From NCBI GenBank assembly GCA_963833955.1, contig CAWHZY010000011.1, forward strand, positions 186,001-250,000: a stretch of 64,000 nt of DNA, read 5' to 3'. Position 1 is the first letter of the stretch. Each line of letters begins with the position of its first letter. The DNA is from Roseiarcus sp963833955. GTDB lineage: Bacteria > Pseudomonadota > Alphaproteobacteria > Rhizobiales > Beijerinckiaceae. The notes under the pieces are model-generated. The model had not been told where the DNA came from, made no database searches, and saw nothing but the letters and a program-made list of their open reading frames with translations. This document shows, in pieces, positions 42,356 through 50,846 of the stretch. A program made the translations under genes and the position numbers.

Positions 42356-42813
42356 GGCGCCGGGCGGGCGCGGATCTCGCTGACCGGTTCATAGGTGAAC
42401 TCCTGGACGCCGACGTCGACGACCACGTCGCTCTTCACTCTCGCGTTGATCGCCCCGACGAGCGCTTTGCTCATCTTCGCGAAATCGAAGCGATCGAGAT
42501 GATCGAAGTCGATCGTATCGTCGTTGTACACATAGCGAAACGCCTCATCGACCAGGATCGAATCCGGCGCCATCGCCGCCGTCTTGAGCGCGCTCAAGTC
42601 AACGGTGTAACTCAGGCGCATGACCGCGTAGCCCTTGATCGCGCCGTCCTTGATGCGAGGGACGTTGATTTCGTGCGTCTTGCGCGCTTCCGTCGCCCTT
42701 GTGGCCGCGGCGGTCGAGCGTCCCTCGCGCATGGCCAGGACCTTGTCGGCGCCCATCTCGCCCGCAATTACGGCCACGACTGCCGCGACCCCGAGGAGCG
42801 CGCCCTTGATCAT
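42352..42813 (-). CDS. Hypothetical single-helix membrane protein at the end of the flagellar cluster
   Basis: This 153-residue protein starts at the ATG at 42813, fixed by an ATGA overlap with the FlgN-like gene before it. An N-terminal membrane helix (IKGALLGVAAVVAVIAGEMG) leads to a periplasmic domain with YAVMRLSYTVDLSALK and FAKMSKALVGAINARVKSDV. The arrangement (anchor, a beta strand before a helix, then INxxL and a final VQEFTYEP strand) is reminiscent of FliL, but similarity is weak. The tight coupling argues for a flagellar or motor function. Confidence 0.6.
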   Translation of the reverse strand: MIKGALLGVAAVVAVIAGEMGADKVLAMREGRSTAAATRATEARKTHEINVPRIKDGAIKGYAVMRLSYTVDLSALKTAAMAPDSILVDEAFRYVYNDDTIDFDHLDRFDFAKMSKALVGAINARVKSDVVVDVGVQEFTYEPVSEIRARPAP

Positions 42814-43190
42814 TCGCGCGACCGGCTCCAGGCGAGGGCGGTGTAGGTTCCATCGGATTGGCCATCCTGAATGGCGCGGGTGATGATCTCCGAGACCGCT
42901 TCGCAAGCCTTGAGCTGCACCGCCAGCGCCCGCCGATTGATCTCAAGCTTGGCGTGAAGCTCCGCCAGCGCATCGCGCAGCGGTCCCGCGGCTGCGGCAG
43001 CGAGTCCCGGAAGGAGGCGACTGAGCTCGAGCAGGCCCTGGTTCTTGTTCAGGCTGTAGACCTCGTATTTGACCCTCCCGCCTTGTTCGAGGTCGCGATT
43101 CTCTGCCTCGACCGTCGCGATGAGGCGCTCGATGATCGGCCGTGCGGCGGCGGCGGCTGGAGGTTGCGCTCCGCGCGTCGGCTGGCTCAT
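42810..43190 (-). CDS. FlgN-like flagellar export chaperone
   Basis: This 126-residue helical protein contains PIIERLIATVEAENRDLEQG and a long C-terminal helix (KLEINRRALAVQLKACEAVS), the pattern of FlgN chaperones for the hook-associated proteins FlgK and FlgL, both encoded in this window. It overlaps the genes on both sides by four bases (ATGA), so it is translationally coupled in the flagellar operon. Sequence identity within FlgN is low, hence moderate confidence. Confidence 0.6.
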   Translation of the reverse strand: MSQPTRGAQPPAAAAARPIIERLIATVEAENRDLEQGGRVKYEVYSLNKNQGLLELSRLLPGLAAAAAGPLRDALAELHAKLEINRRALAVQLKACEAVSEIITRAIQDGQSDGTYTALAWSRSRE

Positions 43191-43771
43191 GTCGGTTTGC
43201 GCCCGGCGAACAGAACCGCGCCATTTTCAGGGTCGGCGGCGGCCGGGGCCGACAGAATGTTGGCGCTCATCTGGGCGGCGGGCTCGCCGGCGGTCTTCGC
43301 CGCTTCGCCAACGCGCCCCGAATGGAGGCCGACCTCGTGGGTGGCGAACAGGCGCCTGGCGAGGCCGAGCTTGCCGGATTTGGCGATTTGCGTCGAAACC
43401 TGCTCGGCGAGCATCGACCGCCACATGTCGCCCGCCATCCCCTGCCCGAAGACCTCGCCTGTGTCTTTCGGCAACATTTCGCTGACGAACGAATTCAGCA
43501 TCATCGCCTCGAACTGGATCTTCGCTTTGCCAAGTTTTTCCGGTCCGCTTGCCGCCTCGGCGAGTCGCGAGCGCGCGTCGGCGCCGCCGGGGAGCGACGA
43601 AGGCGATGGGTTTGCCGCGCCCGCCGCCTGATTCAGGCTCGAGACAAAGTCGGCCGGTGTGGCGTTCGAGCCTGCAATCGCACTCAGCCGCTGCGCGGCG
43701 AGGCTCGCGCGCGACGGATCAGCCGCGCTGGCTACCTCAAGGATGACATCTGTTTTAGGACTGAAGGCCAT
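43187..43771 (-). CDS. Rod-binding protein (FlgJ N-terminal domain-like)
   Basis: This 194-residue protein contains the rod-binding signature KIQFEAMMLNSFVSEMLPKD and FGQGMAGDMWRSMLAEQVST, found in FlgJ N-domains and in alphaproteobacterial stand-alone rod-binding (CheL-like) proteins. It lacks the muramidase domain of enteric FlgJ, as is normal for the class. It would cap and assist assembly of the flagellar rod in the periplasm. It overlaps the FlgN-like gene by four bases. Confidence 0.82.
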   Translation of the reverse strand: MAFSPKTDVILEVASAADPSRASLAAQRLSAIAGSNATPADFVSSLNQAAGAANPSPSSLPGGADARSRLAEAASGPEKLGKAKIQFEAMMLNSFVSEMLPKDTGEVFGQGMAGDMWRSMLAEQVSTQIAKSGKLGLARRLFATHEVGLHSGRVGEAAKTAGEPAAQMSANILSAPAAADPENGAVLFAGRKPT

Positions 43772-43813
43772 TGGAGCGCTGCGAAAGGTGGGTGGGAGGC
43801 CGAGCGTCCTCCT

Positions 43814-44215
43814 TTAGCCTTGCGTCGAGCTTGCGCTTCGGGCGAGCGCGCGTTCAATGATCTCGGCCAGCTCCTTGCGCTCGTTCAGGCGCCGATAGCC
43901 GAGCGTCGCGGCTTCGATCGCCTGCTCGGCAAGCTTCGCCCGGGTCCCCTGCGTGAGCACGTTGCGACGCGCGCTTTCTTGCTCGCGCGCCAGCTGATCG
44001 AGCCTCAGCTGCAACGCCCGGATGCGGCGCGCAACCAGTCCGGCGTGAACGCCGTTGGCGACCTCGCCCGCCTCCAGGATCTCAAACACCGCCTTCAGAT
44101 CGTCATTCAATCCCGCCTGCTGGCCTTCGAGCGCATGAAGGCGCCAGCGGCCAAGATCATGCATGAGCGCCTGAAGCCGACCGATACGGGTCAGCGCGTC
44201 GAGACGTCTTTTCAT
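43814..44215 (-). CDS. FliJ-like coiled-coil flagellar protein
   Basis: This 133-residue protein is almost entirely heptad-like helix (RIRALQLRLDQLAREQESAR, RLNERKELAEIIERALARSA) and basic at the start (MKRRLDALTRIGRLQ), the general look of FliJ, a cytoplasmic chaperone and stalk of the export ATPase. It begins three bases after the fliR stop. Coiled-coil content makes family assignment uncertain; flagellar function is supported by position. Confidence 0.55.
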   Translation of the reverse strand: MKRRLDALTRIGRLQALMHDLGRWRLHALEGQQAGLNDDLKAVFEILEAGEVANGVHAGLVARRIRALQLRLDQLAREQESARRNVLTQGTRAKLAEQAIEAATLGYRRLNERKELAEIIERALARSASSTQG

Positions 44216-44218
44216 GCG

Positions 44219-45010
44219 TTAACCGGAAATGAGCCAAACGCCGAAGCCGCTAATGAACGCTTCGATCGCCGGTTTGATGGTGAAATAGAGCAACAAGAGG
44301 CCGCCCGCGGCCACAAACGGCGTGGCGACGAAGAAGACCTGCACCTGCGGAGTGAGCCGGTTGACCAGCGCCAGCGCCAGATTGACCACCAGCGCGTAGA
44401 TCACATAGGGCGAAGCGATCCTGAGCGCGAGCCTGAACGATTCGCCCAGCACGTCCGCGATCTGCTTCAGCGCCAGTCGCGCATTGAAGTCAGCGCCGAC
44501 CGGCACGACGTCGTAAGAGGCCACAAGGCCGCGCAGCAGCTCCCAATGAAGATTGGCCGCGAACAGGAGCGCGATCGCGGCAAGGGAGATGAGCGTCGCC
44601 AATGGCGCCATCGGCTCGTCGTTCTCGATCTGAAATCCGGACGGGCTGGTGAATCCAAGCATGGTGGCCGCGCCCATCGCCAAGGCCTCAAGTGCGAAGT
44701 AGAATAGCCTCGCCAGGACGCCGATCATGCCGCCGACCAGCGATTCGACGGCGATAACCTTAAGGGTGAGGATTGGATCGTCGCCCAGTGCGGCGGCTGG
44801 CACGCGATCGAGCAGCAACGGCGTCAGCGTCAAGGTGATTGCGAGGGCCACGAACAAGCGTACTTGGGTCGGGATCTGCGCATTCGAGAATCCGGGCGCC
44901 AGCATCAGGCAGCCGCCAATGCGGCAAAACAGCACGAAGGCGCCGAGAGCCGCCCTGGGCGCGAGCGCCGCGTGGGGCGCCGCCATCGCCCCCGAGATGA
45001 GCGCGGTCAC
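44219..45010 (-). CDS. fliR: Flagellar export gate protein FliR
   Basis: This 263-residue integral membrane protein has about six helices and the recognisable FliR segments FCRIGGCLMLAPGFSNAQIP and ALNRLTP-like VNRLTPQVQVFFVATPF. It forms the export gate with FliP and FliQ. The GTG at 45010 overlaps the flhA stop as GTGA, which decides the start; a methionine eight residues later is an alternative. Confidence 0.92.
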   Translation of the reverse strand: MTALISGAMAAPHAALAPRAALGAFVLFCRIGGCLMLAPGFSNAQIPTQVRLFVALAITLTLTPLLLDRVPAAALGDDPILTLKVIAVESLVGGMIGVLARLFYFALEALAMGAATMLGFTSPSGFQIENDEPMAPLATLISLAAIALLFAANLHWELLRGLVASYDVVPVGADFNARLALKQIADVLGESFRLALRIASPYVIYALVVNLALALVNRLTPQVQVFFVATPFVAAGGLLLLYFTIKPAIEAFISGFGVWLISG

Positions 45011-47094
45011 GCGATCGTGCCCAGCGACTTCACCTCGAAGCCACGCGCGATTTCGAGCTGCGACAAAACCGCTAGCGTCGGAAACATGCGCTCGATGATC
45101 ATGCGCACATAGGGTCGCGTCTCGGCCGCGGTGACGAGGGCGAACAAGCGCCGCTCGTCCATCCGCTTGCGGATCGCCGCCGAAGCCTCGGCTGCGAATT
45201 GCTCCATCAGCCGCGGGTCGATGTCGAACTCGATCACCTCGCCCTTCGCGTCCCGCTTGAGGGCCTGATGGAAGGTCAGATCCCAGCGATTGCCGAGCCT
45301 CAAGACGGCAAGCGCGCCTTCGTCGGCAAGGTCGCCGCAAATCTGCTGGGATAGCCGGATGCGCACCTGCTCGACGATCTGCTCAGGCCTTCGCACGTGC
45401 GGCGCGACTTCCGCCACCGCCTCCAGAATCAGGCTGAGGTTGCGAATCGAGACGCGCTCGGCGAGCAGAAGCTTCAGAGTCGCCAGGAGCCCGGACTGCG
45501 AGATTTGCGACGGACACATGTCGTCGAGCAACCTCTTGTACTCGGGCTCGAGCCGATCCAGCAGCGCGCGCATATCCTTGTACGACAACAATTGAGCGAG
45601 GTTATTGTGGATGACCTCGCTCAAATGCGTGAGCAGCACCGAGACCGGATCGACCGGCTTGAAACCCTCGCGCTTGGCGTCCTTGACGAAAGCCTCGGGA
45701 ATCGCGATCGCGCGAATGCCGAACGCGGGTTCCCGCACTTCGTCACCCGGCAGATTGGGACGCGGTCCGTCGCCGATGACGATGAGGTGGTCGGTAACTC
45801 GCAACTCCTGGGTCGCGACGGCGGCGCCGTGAATCTTGATCTGATAGGTCCTCGCCGCCGCCCTGATATCGTCCGACAGGCGGATCTCGGGAACCACGAA
45901 GCCATATTGGCGCGCGAACTTGCGTCGCATCTTGGCGATGCGGGAGCCGATCTCGTCGCGCGAGGGCAGGAGCGCGGCGTTGAGCTCCTTGCTCAGCACC
46001 AACTCGATCTCGAACGACTTCAGCTGCTCCTTGATCGAGGTGCGCGCCTCGGCCTTGGTCCGCTCCTCGCCCGCCGCGGCTTTCGCCGCCTCGGCGACGC
46101 GATCCTTCTCAATGCGCCGTGGAATGGCGATGCCGACGAAGGCCATCAATCCGCCTATGAGCGCGAAGGGGAGGAACGGCAGCCCGGGAACGACCCCGAG
46201 CACCGCCATCGCCAGCGCGGCGAGAAAGAGCGCGTTGGGATAGCCGCTCAATTGGTCGATGACGGCTTTGTCCGCCGAGCCGCGCGTGCCGCCCTTGGCC
46301 ACGAGCAGGCCGGCGGCGAGCGAAATGATGAGCGCCGGAATCTGCGTCACCAGACCGTCGCCGACCGAGAGCTTGGTGAAGACGTCCGCCGCGGCGCCGA
46401 GCGTCAGGCTGTGCCGGGTAACGCCGATGACGATGCCGCCGAAGATGTTGACGGCGAGAATGATGAGCCCGGCGATCGCGTCGCCGCGGACGAATTTCGA
46501 CGCGCCGTCCATCGAGCCGAAAAATGCGCTTTCCTCCTCGAGCTCGCGCCTGCGCGCCTGCGCCACCTTCTCGTCGATGAGGCCGGCCGAGAGGTCGGCG
46601 TCGATCGCCATCTGCTTGCCTGGAATGGCGTCGAGAGTGAAGCGCGCCCCGACCTCGGCGATGCGGGTCGCGCCCTTGGTGATGACCAGGAAGTTGATCG
46701 TCACCAGGATGAGAAAAACGATGATGCCGATGACGAAATCGCCGCCCATCACAAGGTGGGCGAAGCCGCCGATGATGTAGCCAGCAGACGTCGGTCCCTG
46801 TTCGCCGCGCGACAGAATGAGCCGGGTGGTCGAAATGTTGAGCGCGAGCCTCAGGATCGTCGCCACCAGGAGCACGGTCGGGAAGGCCGAGAATTCCAGC
46901 GGCTTCTGGATCCATAACGCCACCATCAGGATGAGCACCGAAAGCGCGATCGACAGCGCGAGGCCGAAGTCGATCATCACCGCGGGAACGGGAAGGAAAA
47001 ACAGGCAAAGAATGAGGACGATGCCGACGGCGAAGGCGATGTCCTTGCCGCCGCGGTTTGCCGCCGGCGCGGTCCCCACCGCGGTCAATGACAT
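45007..47094 (-). CDS. flhA: Flagellar export apparatus protein FlhA
   Basis: This 695-residue protein has eight N-terminal membrane helices, the FHIPEP-type signature region (ARFTLDAIPGKQMAIDADLS) and a large cytoplasmic domain that docks export chaperones (RIAKMRRKFARQYGFVVPEI). It forms the nonameric export channel ring. It is uncoupled from fliQ by a gene on the opposite strand, so flhA-fliR and the small genes that follow need their own promoter in 47095-47274. Confidence 0.96.
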   Translation of the reverse strand: MSLTAVGTAPAANRGGKDIAFAVGIVLILCLFFLPVPAVMIDFGLALSIALSVLILMVALWIQKPLEFSAFPTVLLVATILRLALNISTTRLILSRGEQGPTSAGYIIGGFAHLVMGGDFVIGIIVFLILVTINFLVITKGATRIAEVGARFTLDAIPGKQMAIDADLSAGLIDEKVAQARRRELEEESAFFGSMDGASKFVRGDAIAGLIILAVNIFGGIVIGVTRHSLTLGAAADVFTKLSVGDGLVTQIPALIISLAAGLLVAKGGTRGSADKAVIDQLSGYPNALFLAALAMAVLGVVPGLPFLPFALIGGLMAFVGIAIPRRIEKDRVAEAAKAAAGEERTKAEARTSIKEQLKSFEIELVLSKELNAALLPSRDEIGSRIAKMRRKFARQYGFVVPEIRLSDDIRAAARTYQIKIHGAAVATQELRVTDHLIVIGDGPRPNLPGDEVREPAFGIRAIAIPEAFVKDAKREGFKPVDPVSVLLTHLSEVIHNNLAQLLSYKDMRALLDRLEPEYKRLLDDMCPSQISQSGLLATLKLLLAERVSIRNLSLILEAVAEVAPHVRRPEQIVEQVRIRLSQQICGDLADEGALAVLRLGNRWDLTFHQALKRDAKGEVIEFDIDPRLMEQFAAEASAAIRKRMDERRLFALVTAAETRPYVRMIIERMFPTLAVLSQLEIARGFEVKSLGTIA

Positions 47095-47274
47095 CGCCGC
47101 CCTCGCTTATCAGGAGCCGCTGGCGTACGGCCCTCGGCTTGAGAGTGCGTAGCGAACCTTGCGCGAGGATCGTCCGACGCGCCGCAAGCATCGACTTGTC
47201 GGGACGGGCGAAGCGGAATACCTCAATTTGCCGCGCGTTGGCCTCGCGGGGACGAGCAAGGCTTGGAGAGCGTC

Positions 47275-48306
47275 ATGACCTTCCCGGTTCTAGAAAGCGT
47301 GGCCAAGACCACTCGCCACACGACCTTCTATCTGTCGTGTGGCGCGGAGCAGGCGACGCCGATCATCTTCCTGCACGGCTGGCCCGAATTGTCGGTCTCC
47401 TGGCGCGGACAGCTTCCCGTTTTTGGCGGCCTTGGCTTTTGCGCCGTTGCGCCCGACATGCGCGGCTACGGGCGCTCCAGCGTCCATCGGCGGCACGAGG
47501 AATACGCGCTGGAGGAAATCGTGGCCGACATGATTGAACTCTTAGGTTCGCTCGGCGCGGAGAAGGCGATCTGGGTCGGGCACGACTGGGGCGCGCCAGT
47601 CGTGTGGTCGATCGCTCAGCACCATCCGGAACGCTGTCACGGCGTCGCCGGTCTGTGCGTGCCCTATATTCCAAACGGCTTCGCGGTTGAGAACCTGGTT
47701 CCGCTGGCCGACCGAAGGGTCTATCCGGCCGAGACGTTTCCCACGGCGCAATGGGACTATCAAATGTTCTACCGCGAGAATTTTGCAATCGCCGAGGCCG
47801 GTTTCGAGACCGATGTAGGCGCTACCGTCAGGGCGCTGTTCCGCTCGGGCAGTTCCGAGGGAGAGGGCAAGCCTGCCCGCACCGCTTTCGTCAGCGCCAA
47901 CCGAAGCTATTTTGGTCGCGGCAATTCATCGGCGCCCGACCTTCAACGTGACGAGGCCGTCCTGGACGAAAGGGACGAGCATCGCTATGTCGCGGCGCTT
48001 AAACGCAACGGGTTCTTCGGGCCCTGCAGCTGGTACATGAACTGGAAGGCCAATCTCCTCTACGCCGAGAGCGCGAGAACCAACTGGCGGCTGAACATGC
48101 CAGCGCTCTTCCTGCACGCGGCTTACGATTATATCTGCGAGACCCGCGTCTCGCGTCTCGCTGAGCCTATGCGCGCCCACTGCGGCAACCTGAGCGAAGT
48201 CACCGTCCCTTCCGGCCACTGGATGGCCCAGGAGAGGCCGGCCGAGGTCAATGCGGCGCTGGCGAAATGGATCAGCTTGCAGTTTCCGACCCTGTGGGCG
48301 GTGTAG
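47275..48306 (+). CDS. Epoxide hydrolase-like alpha/beta hydrolase
   Basis: This 343-residue alpha/beta hydrolase has the oxyanion motif HGWPE (residues 34-38), nucleophile D104 in VGHDWGAPVV and catalytic H315 in PSGHWMAQERP. The Asp nucleophile and HGWP point to epoxide hydrolase or haloacid-type activity, not esterase. The ATG at 47275 follows GGAGAG at 47265-47270; a TTG four codons upstream is possible. It is the only plus-strand gene in the flagellar region, sitting between fliQ and flhA, which are normally adjacent. Confidence 0.88.
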   Translation: MTFPVLESVAKTTRHTTFYLSCGAEQATPIIFLHGWPELSVSWRGQLPVFGGLGFCAVAPDMRGYGRSSVHRRHEEYALEEIVADMIELLGSLGAEKAIWVGHDWGAPVVWSIAQHHPERCHGVAGLCVPYIPNGFAVENLVPLADRRVYPAETFPTAQWDYQMFYRENFAIAEAGFETDVGATVRALFRSGSSEGEGKPARTAFVSANRSYFGRGNSSAPDLQRDEAVLDERDEHRYVAALKRNGFFGPCSWYMNWKANLLYAESARTNWRLNMPALFLHAAYDYICETRVSRLAEPMRAHCGNLSEVTVPSGHWMAQERPAEVNAALAKWISLQFPTLWAV

Positions 48307-48309
48307 ATC

Positions 48310-48579
48310 CTATTTATACCCCTGCTCGATCCGCGCGTAGATCGATTGGGTGAAGATCGAGAATTTTGCGCCGACGAATGAGGCCGTGAGGCTCGCTGCG
48401 ACAAAGACCGCGATCATCTTCGGCACAAAGGTGAGCGTCATCTCCTGGATCTGAGTCAAGGCCTGCAGGAGCGCGATCACCACGCCGACCGCCATCGCCG
48501 CGCCGACGCAAGGTCCGGCGCCAACCACCACCATCCAGATCGCCGACTGGACGAGATCGATCGCGTCGCCTTCGTTCAC
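48310..48579 (-). CDS. fliQ: Flagellar export gate protein FliQ
   Basis: This 89-residue protein has two membrane helices (AIWMVVVGAGPCVGAAMAVG and MIAVFVAASLTASFVGAKF) and the family motif QALTQIQEMTLTFVPKM between them. It is part of the FliPQR export gate. It overlaps flgD by four bases (ATGA). Its stop almost touches the converging epoxide hydrolase stop, leaving no room for a long terminator. Confidence 0.94.
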   Translation of the reverse strand: MNEGDAIDLVQSAIWMVVVGAGPCVGAAMAVGVVIALLQALTQIQEMTLTFVPKMIAVFVAASLTASFVGAKFSIFTQSIYARIEQGYK

Positions 48580-48983
48580 TGCACGCTCGCGCCGTTGGCG
48601 AGCGAAACGGTTCCGCCATTGGTCAGCGTGGCCACCGCGCCCGTGCTGCCAACGCTGACCGAGGCGACCTCGCCCGACGTCGACCCGTCGGCGGAGGTCA
48701 CCGTTCTGCCGATCAGTTGCTCAGCCTGGCTGAGCGAAGTCGCCGTCAACAGTGAGGCCAGAGTGGTGTTGCTCTGCACCGCTTGCCCGACCTCGGAGAC
48801 GGTGGCGAGCTGGGACACCATCTGCGACGGGTCCATAGGTTGCGTCGGGTCCTGGTTCTTCATCTCCGCCATAAGCAGGGTCAGGAAATCGTTGTAGCTG
48901 AGGCTTTGGGTCGCCGCGCTCGCCGCGGACGAACTGGTGGATGGGGTGGAGGATGTGACGGGGGTGGTGGCGTTGACGGTCAT
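48576..48983 (-). CDS. flgD: Flagellar hook-capping protein FlgD (short form)
   Basis: This 135-residue protein is needed as a scaffold for hook polymerisation. The N-terminal motif LSYNDFLTLLMAEMKNQDPT, followed by QPMDPSQMVSQLATVSEV, is diagnostic. It is much shorter than enteric FlgD (about 230 residues) because the C-terminal tudor/FnIII part is absent apart from a short beta stretch; short forms are usual in rhizobia. It lies between flbT and fliQ. Confidence 0.93.
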   Translation of the reverse strand: MTVNATTPVTSSTPSTSSSAASAATQSLSYNDFLTLLMAEMKNQDPTQPMDPSQMVSQLATVSEVGQAVQSNTTLASLLTATSLSQAEQLIGRTVTSADGSTSGEVASVSVGSTGAVATLTNGGTVSLANGASVQ

Positions 48984-48997
48984 GGTTTTCTCCTGTC

Positions 48998-49402
48998 TCA
49001 GGCGGCGCTTGGCGTATCGGCAAGCGGCTGAAGCTCCTTATCCTCGAGCGCGAACAGGCCGCGCAGAGCTTTGAGCGCTTCGAAATTGCGGCCGCGGAGG
49101 AGCGACGCGTCGACATTTCTGAGGCCCGCGGTCAGCTCGGGCGCGCGATAGGCGCCAAGCGCCAATTCGATCAGCGAACGCGCGAGCGGCGTGGCGCTCG
49201 CGGTGGCCGTCGGATCCATCAGCATGATCTGGACGGCGAAATAGATCTGACGGACCAGCGTCGTCGCTTGCTCAGCCTGCATCACATGGTTCTCGAGCAG
49301 GAAAGTGACTTCATTGAGAAGTTCGATCGAGGCCTTTCGATCGATGCGGATGACCGCGCCGTTGATGAAGAACCGTTCGCCGGCCCTGAGCGTGATGTTC
49401 AT
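48998..49402 (-). CDS. flbT: Flagellin mRNA regulator FlbT
   Basis: This 134-residue protein opens MNITLRAGERFFINGAVIRI, typical of FlbT, and continues with FLLENHVMQAEQATTLVRQI. In Caulobacter and rhizobia FlbT binds flagellin mRNA 5' regions and controls their stability or translation together with FlaF. The gene follows flaF by 13 bases. FlbT and FlaF are essentially restricted to alphaproteobacteria, which helps place the organism. Confidence 0.94.
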   Translation of the reverse strand: MNITLRAGERFFINGAVIRIDRKASIELLNEVTFLLENHVMQAEQATTLVRQIYFAVQIMLMDPTATASATPLARSLIELALGAYRAPELTAGLRNVDASLLRGRNFEALKALRGLFALEDKELQPLADTPSAA

Positions 49403-49415
49403 GCCGCGATGATCC

Positions 49416-49775
49416 TCACTTCAGCCCGTTGCGGATCAGCACGTTGATTTCGATCATCGGCGTCAGGTCGTTGGTCACGCCGCCGCGCACGCGGTCGATC
49501 TCTCTCATCATCCACACGCCGATCGAGATAATCCCGGCGCGCAGCTGCGCCGGCAGCTCATTGTTCGGGTCGTTGAGGTCGTCGATAAAAATCATCCAGA
49601 GGCGACGGAGGTAGAACAGCGCGTCAATGAGCTCGCGCGATTGCGGACCCTTCTCCTGGGCTGCGCGCAGCATTGCGATCACCCGATCCATCGCCGCCTG
49701 CTCGCGGGCGCGCAACGTCTGGTGTAAATCTTCGATCACGTCGTTGTAAGCGAATTCGTACATTGCGTCCTTCAC
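49416..49775 (-). CDS. flaF: Flagellin regulator FlaF
   Basis: This 119-residue helical protein contains YDVIEDLHQT-like AYNDVIEDLHQTLRAREQAA and RAGIISIGVWMMREIDRVRG, features of FlaF. It works antagonistically or jointly with FlbT in flagellin synthesis and filament assembly. It lies three bases downstream of the flgL stop and just before flbT. No flagellin gene is present in this window. Confidence 0.92.
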   Translation of the reverse strand: MKDAMYEFAYNDVIEDLHQTLRAREQAAMDRVIAMLRAAQEKGPQSRELIDALFYLRRLWMIFIDDLNDPNNELPAQLRAGIISIGVWMMREIDRVRGGVTNDLTPMIEINVLIRNGLK

Positions 49776-49778
49776 GAT

Positions 49779-50846
49779 CTAGGGGACCGGGAGGTATTGC
49801 GCCAGATTGAGCTGCTGCAGGCGCGAGGTGAGTTCGTAGGCCATCTGGATCTGATTGGTCAGACTGCTGATCTCGGCGGCCGTCGCCGTGGAGTTGACGT
49901 TGTCGAGATTGCCGAGCTGACCCTGCAGGATCGTGAGCTGCGAGCTCATCGAACTGTTGGCGCTGGTGACGGCGCTCTGGCTCGAGCCGAGGCCGGCCTG
50001 GATATTGATCATCGAATCGGCGCCCTGCGAAACCAGCGAGGCAGCGGCCGTGGCCACCGCCTGCTGCGCATCGCTGCTGAGCGCGGACCCGCCAAATTCG
50101 CTCAGCATCGTGTAAGCCTGCGCCAATTGTTGGAAGCCCGGCTGATTGGCGTTGGTCGATGTGGTCACGGTCTGGCCCGGCGCGATCGTGGCGCTCGTGT
50201 TGTCGCTCGAGGCGGACGACCAGTCCGTGCTCCACGAGGCGCCCTGGAACAGCGCCGCGAACGGCCCGGAAAGAAAGCTCTGCATGTCCGAAGCCGAGAT
50301 GTTCGCCGCGCCCGGATCGGTCGGCAGGACCCCGAATGTGGTCTGAAAAGCCTGGTCAACCGCGGTCTTGGCGGCAGACGCCGGGGTCGAATAATAGTCG
50401 GCCATCGGCGCGACAGCCGAATTGATTCCGCCGAACACATATTGATCGCTCGACGTCGTGTTGACTCCGCTGATCAGGGACTGCAGCCCCGATTGGCCCA
50501 TGTTCTGAAGCGAGGCGCCGGACGTGCCGCTCGGCGTCCAGGCCGCGAGATTGTTGAGGGTGGTCTGGGCGTTCGACTGGATTGCGGACAGGGCGCTTTG
50601 CGCAGTGGACAGGCTGGTCGCGACGACGCTGTTGCCGGTGGTCAGAGTCTGAAGCTGACCGACCTGCTCCTTCAGCGAAAGCTCGTAGCCGGACTGGTCG
50701 CCAAGCTGCAGTCCGAGATCGGCGTACTGGCCGGTCGACATCTCGGTCATCGCATTGGCGAGCTGCGACTGGGCTTGCATGACCGGCCCCACCAAGCTGT
50801 TGGCCAGGTAGCGGGTCGAAACAAGGTTTGCGCCCACGGTGGTCAT
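49779..50846 (-). CDS. flgL: Flagellar hook-filament junction protein FlgL
   Basis: This 355-residue protein has flagellin-like helical ends: an N-terminal GANLVSTRYLANSLVGPVMQ region and a C-terminal SLTNQIQMAYELTSRLQQLN. The Ser/Thr/Gly-rich middle domain is surface-exposed. It joins the hook to the filament as hook-associated protein 3. Its ATG overlaps the flgK stop by four bases. Confidence 0.88.
   Translation of the reverse strand: MTTVGANLVSTRYLANSLVGPVMQAQSQLANAMTEMSTGQYADLGLQLGDQSGYELSLKEQVGQLQTLTTGNSVVATSLSTAQSALSAIQSNAQTTLNNLAAWTPSGTSGASLQNMGQSGLQSLISGVNTTSSDQYVFGGINSAVAPMADYYSTPASAAKTAVDQAFQTTFGVLPTDPGAANISASDMQSFLSGPFAALFQGASWSTDWSSASSDNTSATIAPGQTVTTSTNANQPGFQQLAQAYTMLSEFGGSALSSDAQQAVATAAASLVSQGADSMINIQAGLGSSQSAVTSANSSMSSQLTILQGQLGNLDNVNSTATAAEISSLTNQIQMAYELTSRLQQLNLAQYLPVP

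Noticed and set aside
45397..46917. A 506-codon open frame antisense to flhA
   Set aside because: It is a GC-driven shadow: Arg/Glu/Asp-rich translation without domains, fully opposite a gene with strong family motifs.
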